Below are positions 35,041 through 46,238 of a stretch of 64,000 bases of DNA, piece after piece (position 1 is the first letter of the stretch; every line of letters starts with the position of its first letter). The notes under the pieces were generated by a model, which saw nothing but the letters and a program-made list of their open reading frames with translations, did not search any database and was not told the DNA's origin. Source of the DNA: Linum tenue. Lineage: Eukaryota > Streptophyta > Magnoliopsida > Malpighiales > Linaceae. The stretch is taken from the NCBI GenBank assembly GCA_946122785.1, contig CAMGYJ010000010.1, forward strand, positions 52,390,162-52,454,161, read 5' to 3'. A program made the translations under genes and the position numbers.

Positions 35041-35630
35041 CTTTATTGTGCTGACTAGGCTGCTGAGCTGCCCAGTTGGCCTCCATAGACAAGACAACTT
35101 CTTCCTCCTTCCCCTCTCTTTCTTCCCCATTTGCTTTGCTTTTATTCCTCTCTCTCCACTGCCTTTTTCTTTTCTATTGTGTGTTGAACTTTTTTTTTTT
35201 CTTCTTCTTCTTGTTAGTGAGGAGAGGTTAGTTGTATGCGTTTCACTTTTTTGCCCCTGTTCATCACGTAATATTGCAGTGACTGTCAGTGTCATTGTCA
35301 AATTTTCGCCAGGATTCAGTAGCCATAATTTGTCTATAAGGTGGATATTACTTCAGCCATTTTGGATACGAGTTAGTATCTGCTAACAAAATGGCTTGTT
35401 AGCATTTTAACTTTTGCGCCCCAAACCAAGGGTACCCTTTTTTCCTCCATTTCCTTTTTTCTTTCCTTCATCAGTTTGCTATCCACTTCTCTCTCTTGTT
35501 CAATGCCTACGCAAAACAATATTCAAATTTGCTAAATTGACATTGAGGGATGGTTTGGTTTTTGTGATTATTTGATTGGGATAGTTACAATGTATTATTT
35601 TTTTAACTTACTGTACAAACAATACATGTA

Positions 35631-36632
35631 GAGGTCGTTTGGATAAGGGATTGGAATATTGAAGGATTTGAACCTAAATTCCTCAATTAAAAATCCAGAG
35701 CATTAAAACGCAGGATTTAAATAAAATACTTGTTTGTTTAACTGTCCAGAATTGTCATCAAAGAATTTAAGTTTTAGTTACAAATATATAATTACAGTTT
35801 TGTCCTTTTCCTTATTTTACTCACAGACCCAACATAATCCCTAACCCCTTCTATGTCGTACTCGTCTTCTTCCTCCCTTTGTTGAAATCGCCGACCATGT
35901 AATCGACGGCGGCAACCAGCATCCCAAACAGGTCTAGGGTCGTCGAGCTTTGCCAGCGATTGGTTCCTTGAAGTTGATGCGATTGTTCGACGAATTTTGA
36001 AGCATAACCATTCGAGAAGCTCTTGCTACCTGATGGAACTAAATCCCATAACCTTCGAGATGCATAGCAACCAAGTGCGACGAGGAAGAAATCCAATCCT
36101 TGAACCCTTCAATCCCGAATTGACGAATAAGAACCCAAAACCCAGAATCAAATCGACGAATGAGAACACCCAAACCTAAAATCTGAGCTCCCACCCGGCT
36201 CAACGCTTGTTTCTTTACAGATCCGAGCCTTCTCTGACGAAAACCTCGTTTCTTTCCAGATTCATTGATGACGGAAGAAACTTTGGCGAGGCCGAGTCTG
36301 GCGAGGTTGAGGAGGCCGAAGAAAAAAGGACGAAAGAGAAGGAGGAGTGGAGGGAAGAGTGGGAATAAGAGAAGGGCAAGGCAGAATCAGATCGAGAGTT
36401 GGAAGAGAATAGGCAAGGACACGATCGGCATAGAATAAAAGTTGGGCCGGATTTCAAAATACCTGGGAGAGGCCAGTTATTTCCAATTCCGGGATGGGTC
36501 GGATTTCCAAAACCTGCATAACCAAATCTCGCATTATTGGGCACAGACCCAAACAACATAATTTGTTAAAATCCGGGACGAGCCGGGTTTTGGCCCAAAT
36601 CCCTGTCCAGAAATCTGGATCCAAACGACCCC
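35631..36632. mobile_element. 1-kb TIR element nested in 35547-37394
   Basis: The ends are GAGGTCGTTTGGAT and, inward from the right, GGGGTCGTTTGGAT, with GTA duplicated at 35628-35630 and 36633-36635. The core (about 35850-36420) is GC-richer than the ends and reads like unidentified captured sequence. No ORF has a recognisable domain. Confidence 0.7.
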
Positions 36633-36778
36633 GTATTGTTTGTTTGATGTGATGGAAACTATCACTCAAAATGATTGATAGTACTATCTCTACTAAAACT
36701 TGAGATTGTTTTGAGGAGAATGTTTGGTTCCCTTTTTGTTCCAAGTATACCCCTAGTTATATATATATATATATATAT

Positions 36779-37183
36779 GGTGGCTTCTATGGTACCCCGG
36801 GTGAAATCCGGGGTACCGCATAGCTCGAGTATGTAAACTCTATCTAGACCTCGAATTACCAGGATTTTTGTGTCTGATATTATACCCTAACCCTTAATGA
36901 GTGAACCGTAGGTCATAATTATCTAAATCATAATCTATAAACCCTAAGATGGTGCATTTCTTTTTGTGCCTATATTTGGATGAATCATAACCGTCGATTA
37001 TTGTTTCTAATTAAATTGATCTTGGATTATAAGATTGGGAGAGTTAACACATAGATTTTGATCTTTAAGTGTTAGAGTATAGTATCATATCCGAAAGATC
37101 GGTCAATTCAAGGTCTAGATAGTGTTTTCATACTCAATGTATGCGGTACCCCGGATGTCACCCAGGGTACCGTAGAACTCGCC
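36779..37183. mobile_element. 405-bp MITE inserted in a TA microsatellite
   Basis: Its imperfect inverted ends of about 43 bp share GGTACCCY GGGTGA and ATCCGGGGTACCGCAT. Each end also contains an inner near-palindrome, GGTACCCC...GGGGTACC. (TA)n tracts abut both sides (36757-36778 and 37184-37202), so a TA-based target site is likely but its length cannot be fixed. Confidence 0.65.
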
Positions 37184-37504
37184 ATATATATATATATATA
37201 TATGGTCTCATAAAAGCAAGGGCAAGTGATATTTCTCACAAAAAGTAATATAACATGTTGAATACTAAAAGAACTATCACCAAAACCAAACAATGTAAAG
37301 TATATTACATCATTTTCATAAATTGCATGTATATTACAATACATGCATTGACCACAATGCATTGATTTAAGTATCACCAAAACCAAACGACCCCTGAGAT
37401 TATATATCATTACACAATGTAATCGAGTTAAGCGAATTAGACAATGAAAATGTAACCTTCGCTATAGGTGTGAGATGTTGAATTGAAGCCACCACTAATG
37501 GAAC

Positions 37505-37773
37505 ATTCTTAGCTCCAATCTTGGTTGGATGCACAAACTCCAACCAGCTACATGTCAGTTTCCTATTAGTGAGTTCATTTTACCTTTTTATATTTTAATT
37601 ATTGATTTATTTTGCATTATTGACAACATTAAATATTAAGAAAAAATTATTGATTTATTTTGCATTATTGACAACATTAAATATTAAGAAAAAAGAAATG
37701 TGAGTCCGCCAATAACAAACTGACATGTAGCTGGTTGGAACTTGTGAGTCCAATCAAAGTTGGAGCTAAGAAT
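37505..37773. mobile_element. Foldback MITE, about 80-bp inverted arms
   Basis: ATTCTTAGCTCCAA...CCAACCAGCTACATGTCAGT on the left is repeated in inverse on the right up to TTGGAGCTAAGAAT. The loop holds a 48-bp tandem duplication (ATTGATTTATTTTGCATTAT starts at 37601 and again at 37649). No clear target duplication. Confidence 0.65.
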
Positions 37774-39796
37774 TTTCGGCCATTAAATGATAGAGATGAT
37801 GAAGTAGTTAAACATATTAGGATTTTTTGATAAAGGATATGAAGAATTGAAGAATATATTTGGAGAACAAAAGGAATAAGAATATAAGATTGACCATAAT
37901 TCAAGTTTAGTTATTGTATTATCGCTTTTATATTTGTATTTATTTTATATGAAATTCCTCTCAATAATTCAAATTATTGAGACCACTAAAAGTTTAGCAA
38001 GTTCCCAAAATACTTGACAGGAATAAAAAGTAACCAGATGAACTTACATCTTTAATAATTGCATATCTTAATTCCTTACGAGCTAGTTGGATCATATCTT
38101 AATTCCTTTCGAGCTAGTAGAAAGTTTGATACAAGTTGTGAGTATGAAATTAAGCACAATGTGATTAACCTTAAAGTTGATTAAAATTTACCCAAATAAA
38201 GTACACGACCATATATATTTGCGATGAATAAATGATACCATAAGGCTACGGGGAAAAAAGATGCAATAAATTAAGGCGTTTGCATAATTAAAAAAAAATT
38301 TACAAACAAAAGGACATATATGTCGTATTGTCACAAATCAAAGGTTTTCTTTTTGTACTGCCTATCAATGGCCAAATCAAGCTATTTTGAGATTCCCAAG
38401 TCCATTTTGTAATCCCGAATCGCCATTGATTGCCTCAATCAGCTGGAATCTTATTGGATTTGCAAAATCCAACGAGCTACCTCGATTCTGTCAACAGAAC
38501 ATTACACCACCACGCTTGGTGATAAACTATTTTCTTAATCCTCCTAATATTATGATTACTTTATTAAGTGGTCATTTGGATTTTTAATTGAACTTGCTAT
38601 TGAATAGGGTTTTTCCCAGAGTAATGACAAGATAAAATATTTATAATCCTCTACCCTTATTCCCCAGGCAAGACCTAGTGAAACCACCTTACAAAATTAA
38701 AGAAAGTTATATCTACAAAGGGGTTTACTAGACAAGGAAAGTTCGTCGTGAAATTGAAACCTAATATTTAGATTAGAAATTATGAATGCACGTGCAATTT
38801 GTTTTTGCCCCTTCTCCCCTACAATTAGGGTTGAGCAGAATATGTGGTTCTTATACACAATGTCCATGCTAGATTTTTGTATGTTAAACTCAAGAGGGGC
38901 ACTTACATATTTCCCAATCTTTTAGAGTAGCTTGTATCGACTTTGTGTACTATATACTTATACAGGAGAGAATAGTATATATGCGCTTGATCGCATTCCA
39001 TATCAGCCTAGCATTATCTCCTGTCAACAAGGACATTGTTATGTATTGGAAGATGACACTATAAGTTTGTTGCATACTTCTGATAATTAGTACACTAGCT
39101 ATTTTGGTATACATAATTAATCACTTATCAACTTAGATACTTAAGACATATAATCGTCAAAATGTGAATTTTACTCCACGTAAAACCATTCAAAGGATGA
39201 TATCATGAATGCTCAAGATTTTCATAGCAATCTTCTCACGCCTAGATTAATTGATCGAGGCCCTTATAGAAAAAGGGAGGGGGGAGGGGAGAAACACGTA
39301 CAGTCAAATTGATTAATGCGAAATACAATACCTCAAGGCTCAAACACACAATTTCTTGTTTTGTTTGATATATTCCATGCAAATTCTCTCGATATTTTTT
39401 TAAGAAGTCATTTCCTCATGTCTTACTTTTTCTTTTTTGGCCATCTTCTCTTCTCTTGTTTTGGACCAGGTTGAAAGCCAAAAGGATGTAAAATTGGGAG
39501 AAGGGGGAAAAAGAACAAACAAAGTGGGGTTAAAGGGACTCGGGAAGGGAGAGGCAACTCGGGATCAGAGAAGATATCATAGAAAGATGTAAAAGGTAAA
39601 TCAATATTATGGGCTAATTGTGGTCGGGGAACAACATTATACTAATACTAATTAAAGTTATATTGTGATTACTGTTGCATAACAGTTTTGGTATTCTACA
39701 CTACTGTCACCATCTTTAGCTCACCCGCATGAATGATGGAGGACAATTAGATTAGCATAAAATGCACCCCAGAATCACTGTCCAATTTAATAGTAA
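37774..39796. other. AT-rich intergenic, no gene seen
   Basis: About 2 kb without a supported gene. A short direct repeat (CATATCTTAATTCCTT then ACGAGCTAGT / TCGAGCTAGT) occurs at about 38061 and 38093. A purine-rich stretch with GGGAGGGGGGAGGGG is at about 39275-39290. Confidence 0.4.
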
Positions 39797-39822
39797 CTAG
39801 TTTTTTAGCCCGCGCTTCGCGG
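39797..39822 (-). mobile_element. Helitron 3' terminus (minus strand)
   Basis: On the minus strand CCGCG-AAG-CGCGG (39822-39810) is followed by GCTAAAAAA and CTAG|TT (39800-39797). This is a canonical plant Helitron 3' end. The body extends rightward through the AT-rich 39.8-40.6 kb region. Confidence 0.75.
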
Positions 39823-42228
39823 CGGTAAAATATTAACTACATTTAAAATTTCATCTCTTTATTTAATGGTTTAGTTGAAATGAAATATTTCACAAAATAT
39901 TTCGCTTACAATATTTTCATAAGATTTTTTTAATTGATACATAAGAAATAAATATATTTTTTTTTGTAGATTTTATGTAATGTATTTGTAATTTAGTAAT
40001 TGTAATTAAAAGTGTTGCATAAATTTTTTGTGATATGTCTTCCAAATTCTAATAATAAAATTAATTGATAGGTCTCACATTTGATTACACCACTATTATG
40101 TAAAATTAACTTATCTTACGGAACAACTATGTAATGCAAATTGATGAGATGTGAATATTGTAGGTAATCATAAACACTTTATTTAATAGTAAATTATTTA
40201 TGTTAAGAGTTACATAAACAATTGATTAAACTCTTATGCAAAACTAACTAACCTTAGAAAACTTTATGTAATGCCAATTGATGAGCTAGTTAATAGTTTA
40301 GTTAAAATTTTAGGATTTTTTATCCAACTTATATTAAAGCATATTTACGCATTATGTTTATTTAATTGATACATATGAAGTTAATATCTCTCGATAAGCT
40401 TTATACAGTATATCAATCAATAGGAGTAATACGCTATGTTTTATTGGTACATAAAGAATTGATTTCTCTGTAAATTTTACATCATGTATCTATAATTTAT
40501 GTAATTATTATAGAACAATGTTACGTTAAGTAAATAATAAAATCAATTTATAAAAAATAATATTACATTCGATTAATTAATATTACAAAACTGATGACAA
40601 CATGTAGTTAATATTACAATTGACAGTAAAATGATTTAGTTGTTATTTGACTCCCCAATCGATAGGCTATTGGTGAGGAACATGGAGGGGCATTGCGGCC
40701 CATATATGCAATTAGAGAAAGGCATTCGAAGAGAACAGGAAGATCCATTCACACAATTTTGGGATAAGAGTCTCATCCTAGCTAACCCGCTCAGCTAAAG
40801 TGCCACCAAGTGTCATCCTTCGCCTGCAATGTGTCACCCATGCACAAATTGCAATTGGAAAAAGGAATGGGTGCACTACAGCTGGAGAACTTTGGAGCCG
40901 GGCATAAATCAAAATTGTGTTAAAACAGTTAAACAGGAACAACAATCTCCATCCATGCAAGACCAAGAAAACAATGAAATTGATGCACATCCCTTTCTCC
41001 AACCACCAGCTTCTCCTTTTATCACTTTTTTACTATCCGTAAACCACCGTGCACCTCTTCATGATGACCATCTCAAACTAATGAATCTAGGAATCTCTTA
41101 AATTCGGTACTGGCGACTCTTCAAAGTCCTCACAGCTCGGAGGCCGGAGCTCAACGCAACCGTCTCTGAGGAGTAACCCTACTCAGGACCGCTTTGAGCG
41201 GATGATGGAGCTGATAGCAACGAAGGAAGAAGTGAAGGTAGTTTCTGCAGGGATTAGGTTTGTACCCCTCCTCTAGAATCGTAGCTTCTGCAAGATAATG
41301 GGCATTCTCCTGTGAGTCATGTCCTATCTCGGGTACGGCTGCTGAATCCATTCCTAAAACTGTCCACCCAGATTCCACCGTCGTCGCCAATCGGAGCACC
41401 ACCAATTTAGTGGTAGGAAGAAGGAGGCTCTTGCCAATGGTGCTCGTGAGAGGGGAAATTTGGCGTTGCCACTGTCTCCCACCGACGTGCCATTCAGCAG
41501 TGGCGGGTTCAGGGATGAGAGATGGGAGATTGGGCATCGTTCGTCAGTGTGTGTTTCGGCCGGAGCGGAGGAGAAATGCGTTGGCATGCGGCCGCTGCCG
41601 TTTTTCTTTCTCTGATTGGAATGGAGGAAAGAAGATGGGCTGACGGAAAGAGGGAAGAGAGTCGGGCGGGTAGGATTTTCGTTTCGAGGAGAGAAGAGGG
41701 GTGGGTGGAAGGACGAGAGAGGAGATTCGATGAAAGAGAGAGGATCAGGTGCATGCGGCTTTTTGTGAGCTCATGCTTCTCGAAAACTAAAAAGCCCATC
41801 AACGGTCATGTTTAGCCAGCCCAACAAAAGTATCCATGAGCTCACGTGTATTTGGCCGCACGGAATCACGTTACCCTATTCGTGAACAGTAGGTTGCGTT
41901 TTTTTCGTAATGAACAGTGATTTTTAGTTTTTGGTAATTTTTGGCTGCTTGTGGTTTAATACTTCTAATGGTTTCGTTTGTCTTTTCAGTTGGGGTCATG
42001 AATTCATGGAGTGATGTATCCGTAGAGGACCTATCAAGACTGTTTGTGAAATTTGCTAAGCCTTGAAGTGGATCCATTTGCACTAAAAGAGAAAAGTGGA
42101 TTAAGACTAGCCAAGTGTTTCTATCTTTATTGTCAAGCTAGAGAATGTTGATTATCATGAACATCGAATATAATCACACTGCAACATAAACACGGGCTAG
42201 CAAACGTGGTCTCTAAAGCTTGAGGAAT
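39823..42228. other. Helitron-derived region with GC-rich middle
   Basis: 39823-40640 is AT-rich with recurring TTGATAC/TAATTAAT words. 40640-41820 is GC-richer and its ORFs (41151-41537 minus, 41522-41815 plus) have no recognisable domain. It may be sequence captured by one of the two Helitrons whose 3' ends bracket the region in opposite orientation. The word TATTCGTGAACAGTAGG near 41877 is of a type often found near Helitron 5' ends, but I could not fix a 5' terminus. Confidence 0.35.
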
Positions 42229-42261
42229 GCCGCTGCAGAGCGCGGCACAACACCAAACTAG
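42229..42261 (+). mobile_element. Helitron 3' terminus
   Basis: GCCGC...GCGGC (42229-42246) forms a 5-bp stem with an 8-nt loop, followed by ACAACACCAAA and CTAG|TT (42258-42261). It fits the Helitron 3' rule on the plus strand. Confidence 0.65.
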
Positions 42262-42304
42262 TTATATATAAAGAAGAAGCAAAGTTATTGTTGCATAATC
42301 AATT

Positions 42305-42510
42305 ACATTTTGATATCCCAAATTTAATTAAATTACAATTTAGTTATTATAATGTATATTTTATATTTTGATATCCGAAATTTAATTTTAATACAAAATT
42401 AATAAACATTTTGGTACCCAAAATTTAATTAAATTACAACTTAGTCACTATAATATAAATTTTATATTTTGAAACCCGAAATTTAATTTTAATGCAAAAA
42501 TAATAAATAA
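42305..42510. repeat. Tandem duplication, about 101-bp unit
   Basis: ACATTTTGATATCCCAAATT at 42305 and ACATTTTGGTACCCAAAATT at 42406 begin two diverged copies of one unit rich in AAATTTAATT. Related words (ACATTTTAGTACC) recur near 43310-43350. The rest of 42510-43740 shows no gene. Confidence 0.6.
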
Positions 42511-43746
42511 TTATGTTTTGGTTTTTAAATTTTATGAGATTTTTGTACCTACATTTTTTAAAATTTACATACTGGTCCAATGTTTAGATTTCACTTGAAT
42601 CCATGAATCCAATCCACCAATCCTTCTAAACCAATTCATGAATCAAATCCACCATAACATAAAAATATAAATTTAGTGTTGTACCATACAAGATGTTGTA
42701 TCACTCAACTATAGGAGAAGATTCGACCATTTTATATTTGCTCATTATGTGAAACATTAACTAAATGATAAAAGAGAGACAACCCTAAAATATTGTAATA
42801 GCGAATTTATAAACTCATTTAGTACATTTACGGGGGTACTAAATAAACTTATACTAACTACATGTCACAAAATATGTGACATCTACTTATGCAAGTGTCA
42901 ATAAATTGCTACGGAAAAAGGGTTGATTATTGTATTGACGGTCAACTAAAAGAATTGGTCAAAACCTTTCCATCATCTACTTTCTCTTTGTTTTATTTTT
43001 CACTCGCCTTCTATAACCCTTCTTAATCTAACTCTAATTAGTATATACTAAATCTATGTATTCTAATCACAAGTATAAACGGGTTCATACACGACTGACC
43101 AATAGTCTAGAGAAATAATAATTGAACCATGAACCACTGACTTTTTCAGCTCAATGTCAAGTCTAATTAAAAATAAATATATATGATTATTACTATTAAG
43201 CCTCAACTATGCACATTACAGTTTGGTACCTAAACTTAATAGATCTTTAGATTTATAACCTAAATTTATTTTTGGCATATAAGTCCTCAAAATATTGATG
43301 GAACATTACATTTTAGTACCTAAAATTTGTGTATTACATTTTAGTACCGAAACTTTTAAATTTCTACGAATAGGTCTGATTTTGGTAGTGTAATTAAGAC
43401 ACTCTCGAATAAATGGGTATCCACACCCAACTCATACACATTTAGATTAGTAAAGTAAATATTCATACCTTACCCAAACCAATCTACAAACTTCCAAACC
43501 CATATACGTCACACATACCCTACTCATAATCAGTGGGTCTACTTGGGTTTAAGTTATTATCATTTATTAGCCAAAATTAAAAAGAAATTGAATGTTGACC
43601 GTCGTATATCTCTTCTCACTCAATATCATATTGTCAAGTCAATATTACTAACAAAAATGCTAACAAAAAGTTAAGTTTAGACTAATAATACTAACAAAAC
43701 ATCATAACGGACCACATAATTCATGCTTATAGGTCATCTCCGTCCT

Positions 43747-43773
43747 GCGATGAGGCGCGACATCGCCACCTAG
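43747..43773 (+). mobile_element. Helitron 3' terminus
   Basis: GCGATG-AGGCGCGA-CATCGC (43747-43766) is followed by CAC and CTAG|T (43770-43773). The stem is perfect; the spacing to CTAG is short. Confidence 0.6.
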
Positions 43774-43945
43774 TATATATTTAAATGGGAACATGGTGTG
43801 GTTACGTTTGAGTTGAGACTTGAGAGGTGATTCTTTCCATCAATTTTTTTTGGTACTATTTACTTATTTCAACTAGAAATTGGTGAAGGCATGAACTCAT
43901 GAAGAGTGGGGGTAATTTAATTACATAGGTTGGCAATTTATTATA

Positions 43946-44136
43946 GGGCTAATACCACTACAACACCCGAACTATCGCGAAAATGCCACTTGTGTCCTAT
44001 TGTTTCCAATATTCCAATATTCACAGGATACAAATGACACAAAGTATCATAGTTCATGATACAGATGGAATATTGGAAACAATAGGACACAAGTGGCATT
44101 TTCGCGATAGTTTGGGTGTTGTATTGGTATTAGCCC
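43946..44136. mobile_element. 191-bp near-perfect hairpin MITE
   Basis: GGGCTAATACCACTACAACA at the left is matched in inverse by the right end, and pairing continues for most of each arm (ACTATCGCGAAAATGCCACT is shared). A 9-bp target duplication TTTATTATA is at 43937-43945 and 44137-44145, which suggests Mutator-like. The ORF running through it (43983-44177) is a product of the inverted repeat. Confidence 0.85.
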
Positions 44137-44145
44137 TTTATTATA

Positions 44146-45880
44146 TCAAGTCATGCATAACTTTAATATTCTCTTGATAAACACTCATTTATTCACGATT
44201 AAATAATACGTACGTAAACACTTCCTTATCCTTGTATGTTTTTAGAGTCCAATTAAGTCACATCTTCTTTTTATTCTTCATGGGTTTAATTAGACAAGTG
44301 ATATACTAAATACCTTATCCAAATGATGGTCCAATCACATCATAATGGTAGCCAATGCCAATACTAGCTAATAGTGAGGGTTACATGCATGATGGCAACA
44401 TTGCAATATCGTAATTATATTGTGGGTGTATATGAAAGAGCCGACAAGTAGGAGACAGAGGAATATGAGATACAACAAAGTAGGTCATCACCTAATATAA
44501 TTATAGAAATTTCTGTTGATTTTGATTTGATTATAGTTATAGGATAATATTATTTCGATTGGTCTTATAAAGAAAAGGCAATACGTATCATTACGGGACA
44601 TCATTGAGTTGCCTCCAGAACTGGGGAAAATATAGACCCACACCACACCACACCACACACCAGTCCACCACTCCCAACTGTGTATGCTGCATGTGTCGTT
44701 TTGCAGCTTATATATTTCTCCTTAACGGAACATCTCTCGTCCCCTCCATTGCCATTTGCCTGGTATAGTGACAAGTGAGAGTGAACCAGACCAGACCAGG
44801 CCAGGGTTCCATTTCATTTCATTTCATATACAGCAGTGGGGCTCCGCCATGCCGAGTTTTTGTGGAATCTGGTCGGCCACCGACCACCTTGTTTAAATAC
44901 CTACATGCACAAGTTCCTTTCAAAGCTAGCTATTGCCTATTGGTATGGCAATGGGTCAGGTTTTCGACACTCATAATTTTGTCTATCATTTTCGTTTGTT
45001 AATGTAGCATTCAATCTTGTTAATGTCTCATCGGTCGATGTTTTTGTTAAGGTTTGATATGGAGTAAATTAGAATTAGTGATTTAGAAAACTAAACCGAG
45101 AACAGCGACTGAGATCGAGAGAAGAAAGAGATGTTTACGAGCGAATTGAAAGAATGGAGGTTTATAATAAGAACTGGATTGAGAGCGGGCTTTAAAAGAG
45201 ATTGGGGGAGGAAGAGAGGAGTGATAAACTGAACCATACTAATTTAATTGTAACCACTTCAAAATAGACCAGACCAAACCGAATCAGTTTGGTTGAGATT
45301 GTCATACTTACCTTAAATTATTGGCACTATATATTCATATACGTGCGTGATTGATTCCAATAAAGCTTACGACTTTAAGTTGGCTTGAGTGCAATGAAAT
45401 GTCACTGGTAAAGACGTAAAACAAGCATGGTCAATCAATGCCATCTTCTTCGATCTTGATCAGTGTGAAATCTGTACGGAAACTGATCAAGTTATTTTTA
45501 TTTTTTTAGTTTTTCCTTTCTTTGGGCTTGATTTAGTAAATAACCAAACCCCCGGCAACCCAAAAGGTGCGTACTGTATATACTGACCGACTGGATTCCC
45601 TGACTGCCCTGCCGGTTTGCCTGCAACTGCAACCCGCCCGCCGGTGACCACTCACTCAGACTCAGTATATATATCCACGTACACAAGAATTGCACTTGTA
45701 CGTATTTCCACTGCAAATTAACGGACAAAGAGCAGGCACTGTTGGCTGGCTGTTGGCACTAAGGAAGCGGCCATTGGCAGTACACGGGTTTTATCAGGTC
45801 AGTAACTTTATGATGAGTAAGCATAAGTAATCAGTCCACATTAGCATGATATCAACGTCGCTCTCTCTTGGAAAACCTTT
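44146..45880. other. Intergenic, no gene seen
   Basis: Contains a CACACCACACCACACC run near 44640 and ATTTCATTTCATTTCAT at about 44810. TATGGCAATGGGTCAGG at 44947 resembles a hAT end and a possible partner (GATTGTCATACTTACC) is near 45297, but no target duplication supports this. Short ORFs have no domain. Confidence 0.4.
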
Positions 45881-46238
45881 AATTTTTCCCTCCTTAATCT
45901 TTGACGGACGATTTTGCACTCGTTTTAAGTTGAAATTTAATTTTTTTCACAGTTAGATCATATTAATTGTGCTCTTCAAAATGATATCAACTTTGATATA
46001 TTTTTCGAACAAAAAAATTGAGCCATTTTTTACCAGTCTATACCATATGGTATTGACTGGTATTGAAATAAGAGCATACCTATGGTTTGAAAAGCGTACC
46101 ATGGTGGTATGAACAAACCAAGACTATAGGATGGTTGAATACATGATAGTAGAAGTATATTAACTGTCATTTACGACTTTTAACATTGTGTACCACAAGA
46201 TACCACTCCGTACCAGGGTGGTATTGTGTGGTCCTGTG

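Larger units (their letters stand above)
35547..37394. mobile_element. TIR element with 3-bp TSD, host to two insertions
   Basis: The left end is GGGATGGTTTGGTTTTTGTGAT and the inward right end is GGGGTCGTTTGGTTTTGGTGAT. TGA is duplicated at 35544-35546 and 37395-37397. Without the inner elements (35631-36632 and 36779-37183) it would be about 430 bp. A 3-bp duplication with this type of end suggests PIF/Harbinger, though the duplicated triplet is not the usual TWA. Confidence 0.65.

Noticed and set aside
41151..41815. ORFs of 97-128 aa on both strands
   Set aside because: No recognisable family, overlapping on both strands, located in a Helitron-flanked island; not enough to call a gene.
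43983..44177. 64-aa ORF
   Set aside because: It runs through both arms of the 191-bp hairpin MITE; its sequence is explained by the inverted repeat.
44947..45312. Possible hAT element (TATGGCAATGGGTCAGG ... GATTGTCATACTTACC)
   Set aside because: The ends resemble a hAT type but no 8-bp target duplication could be found.
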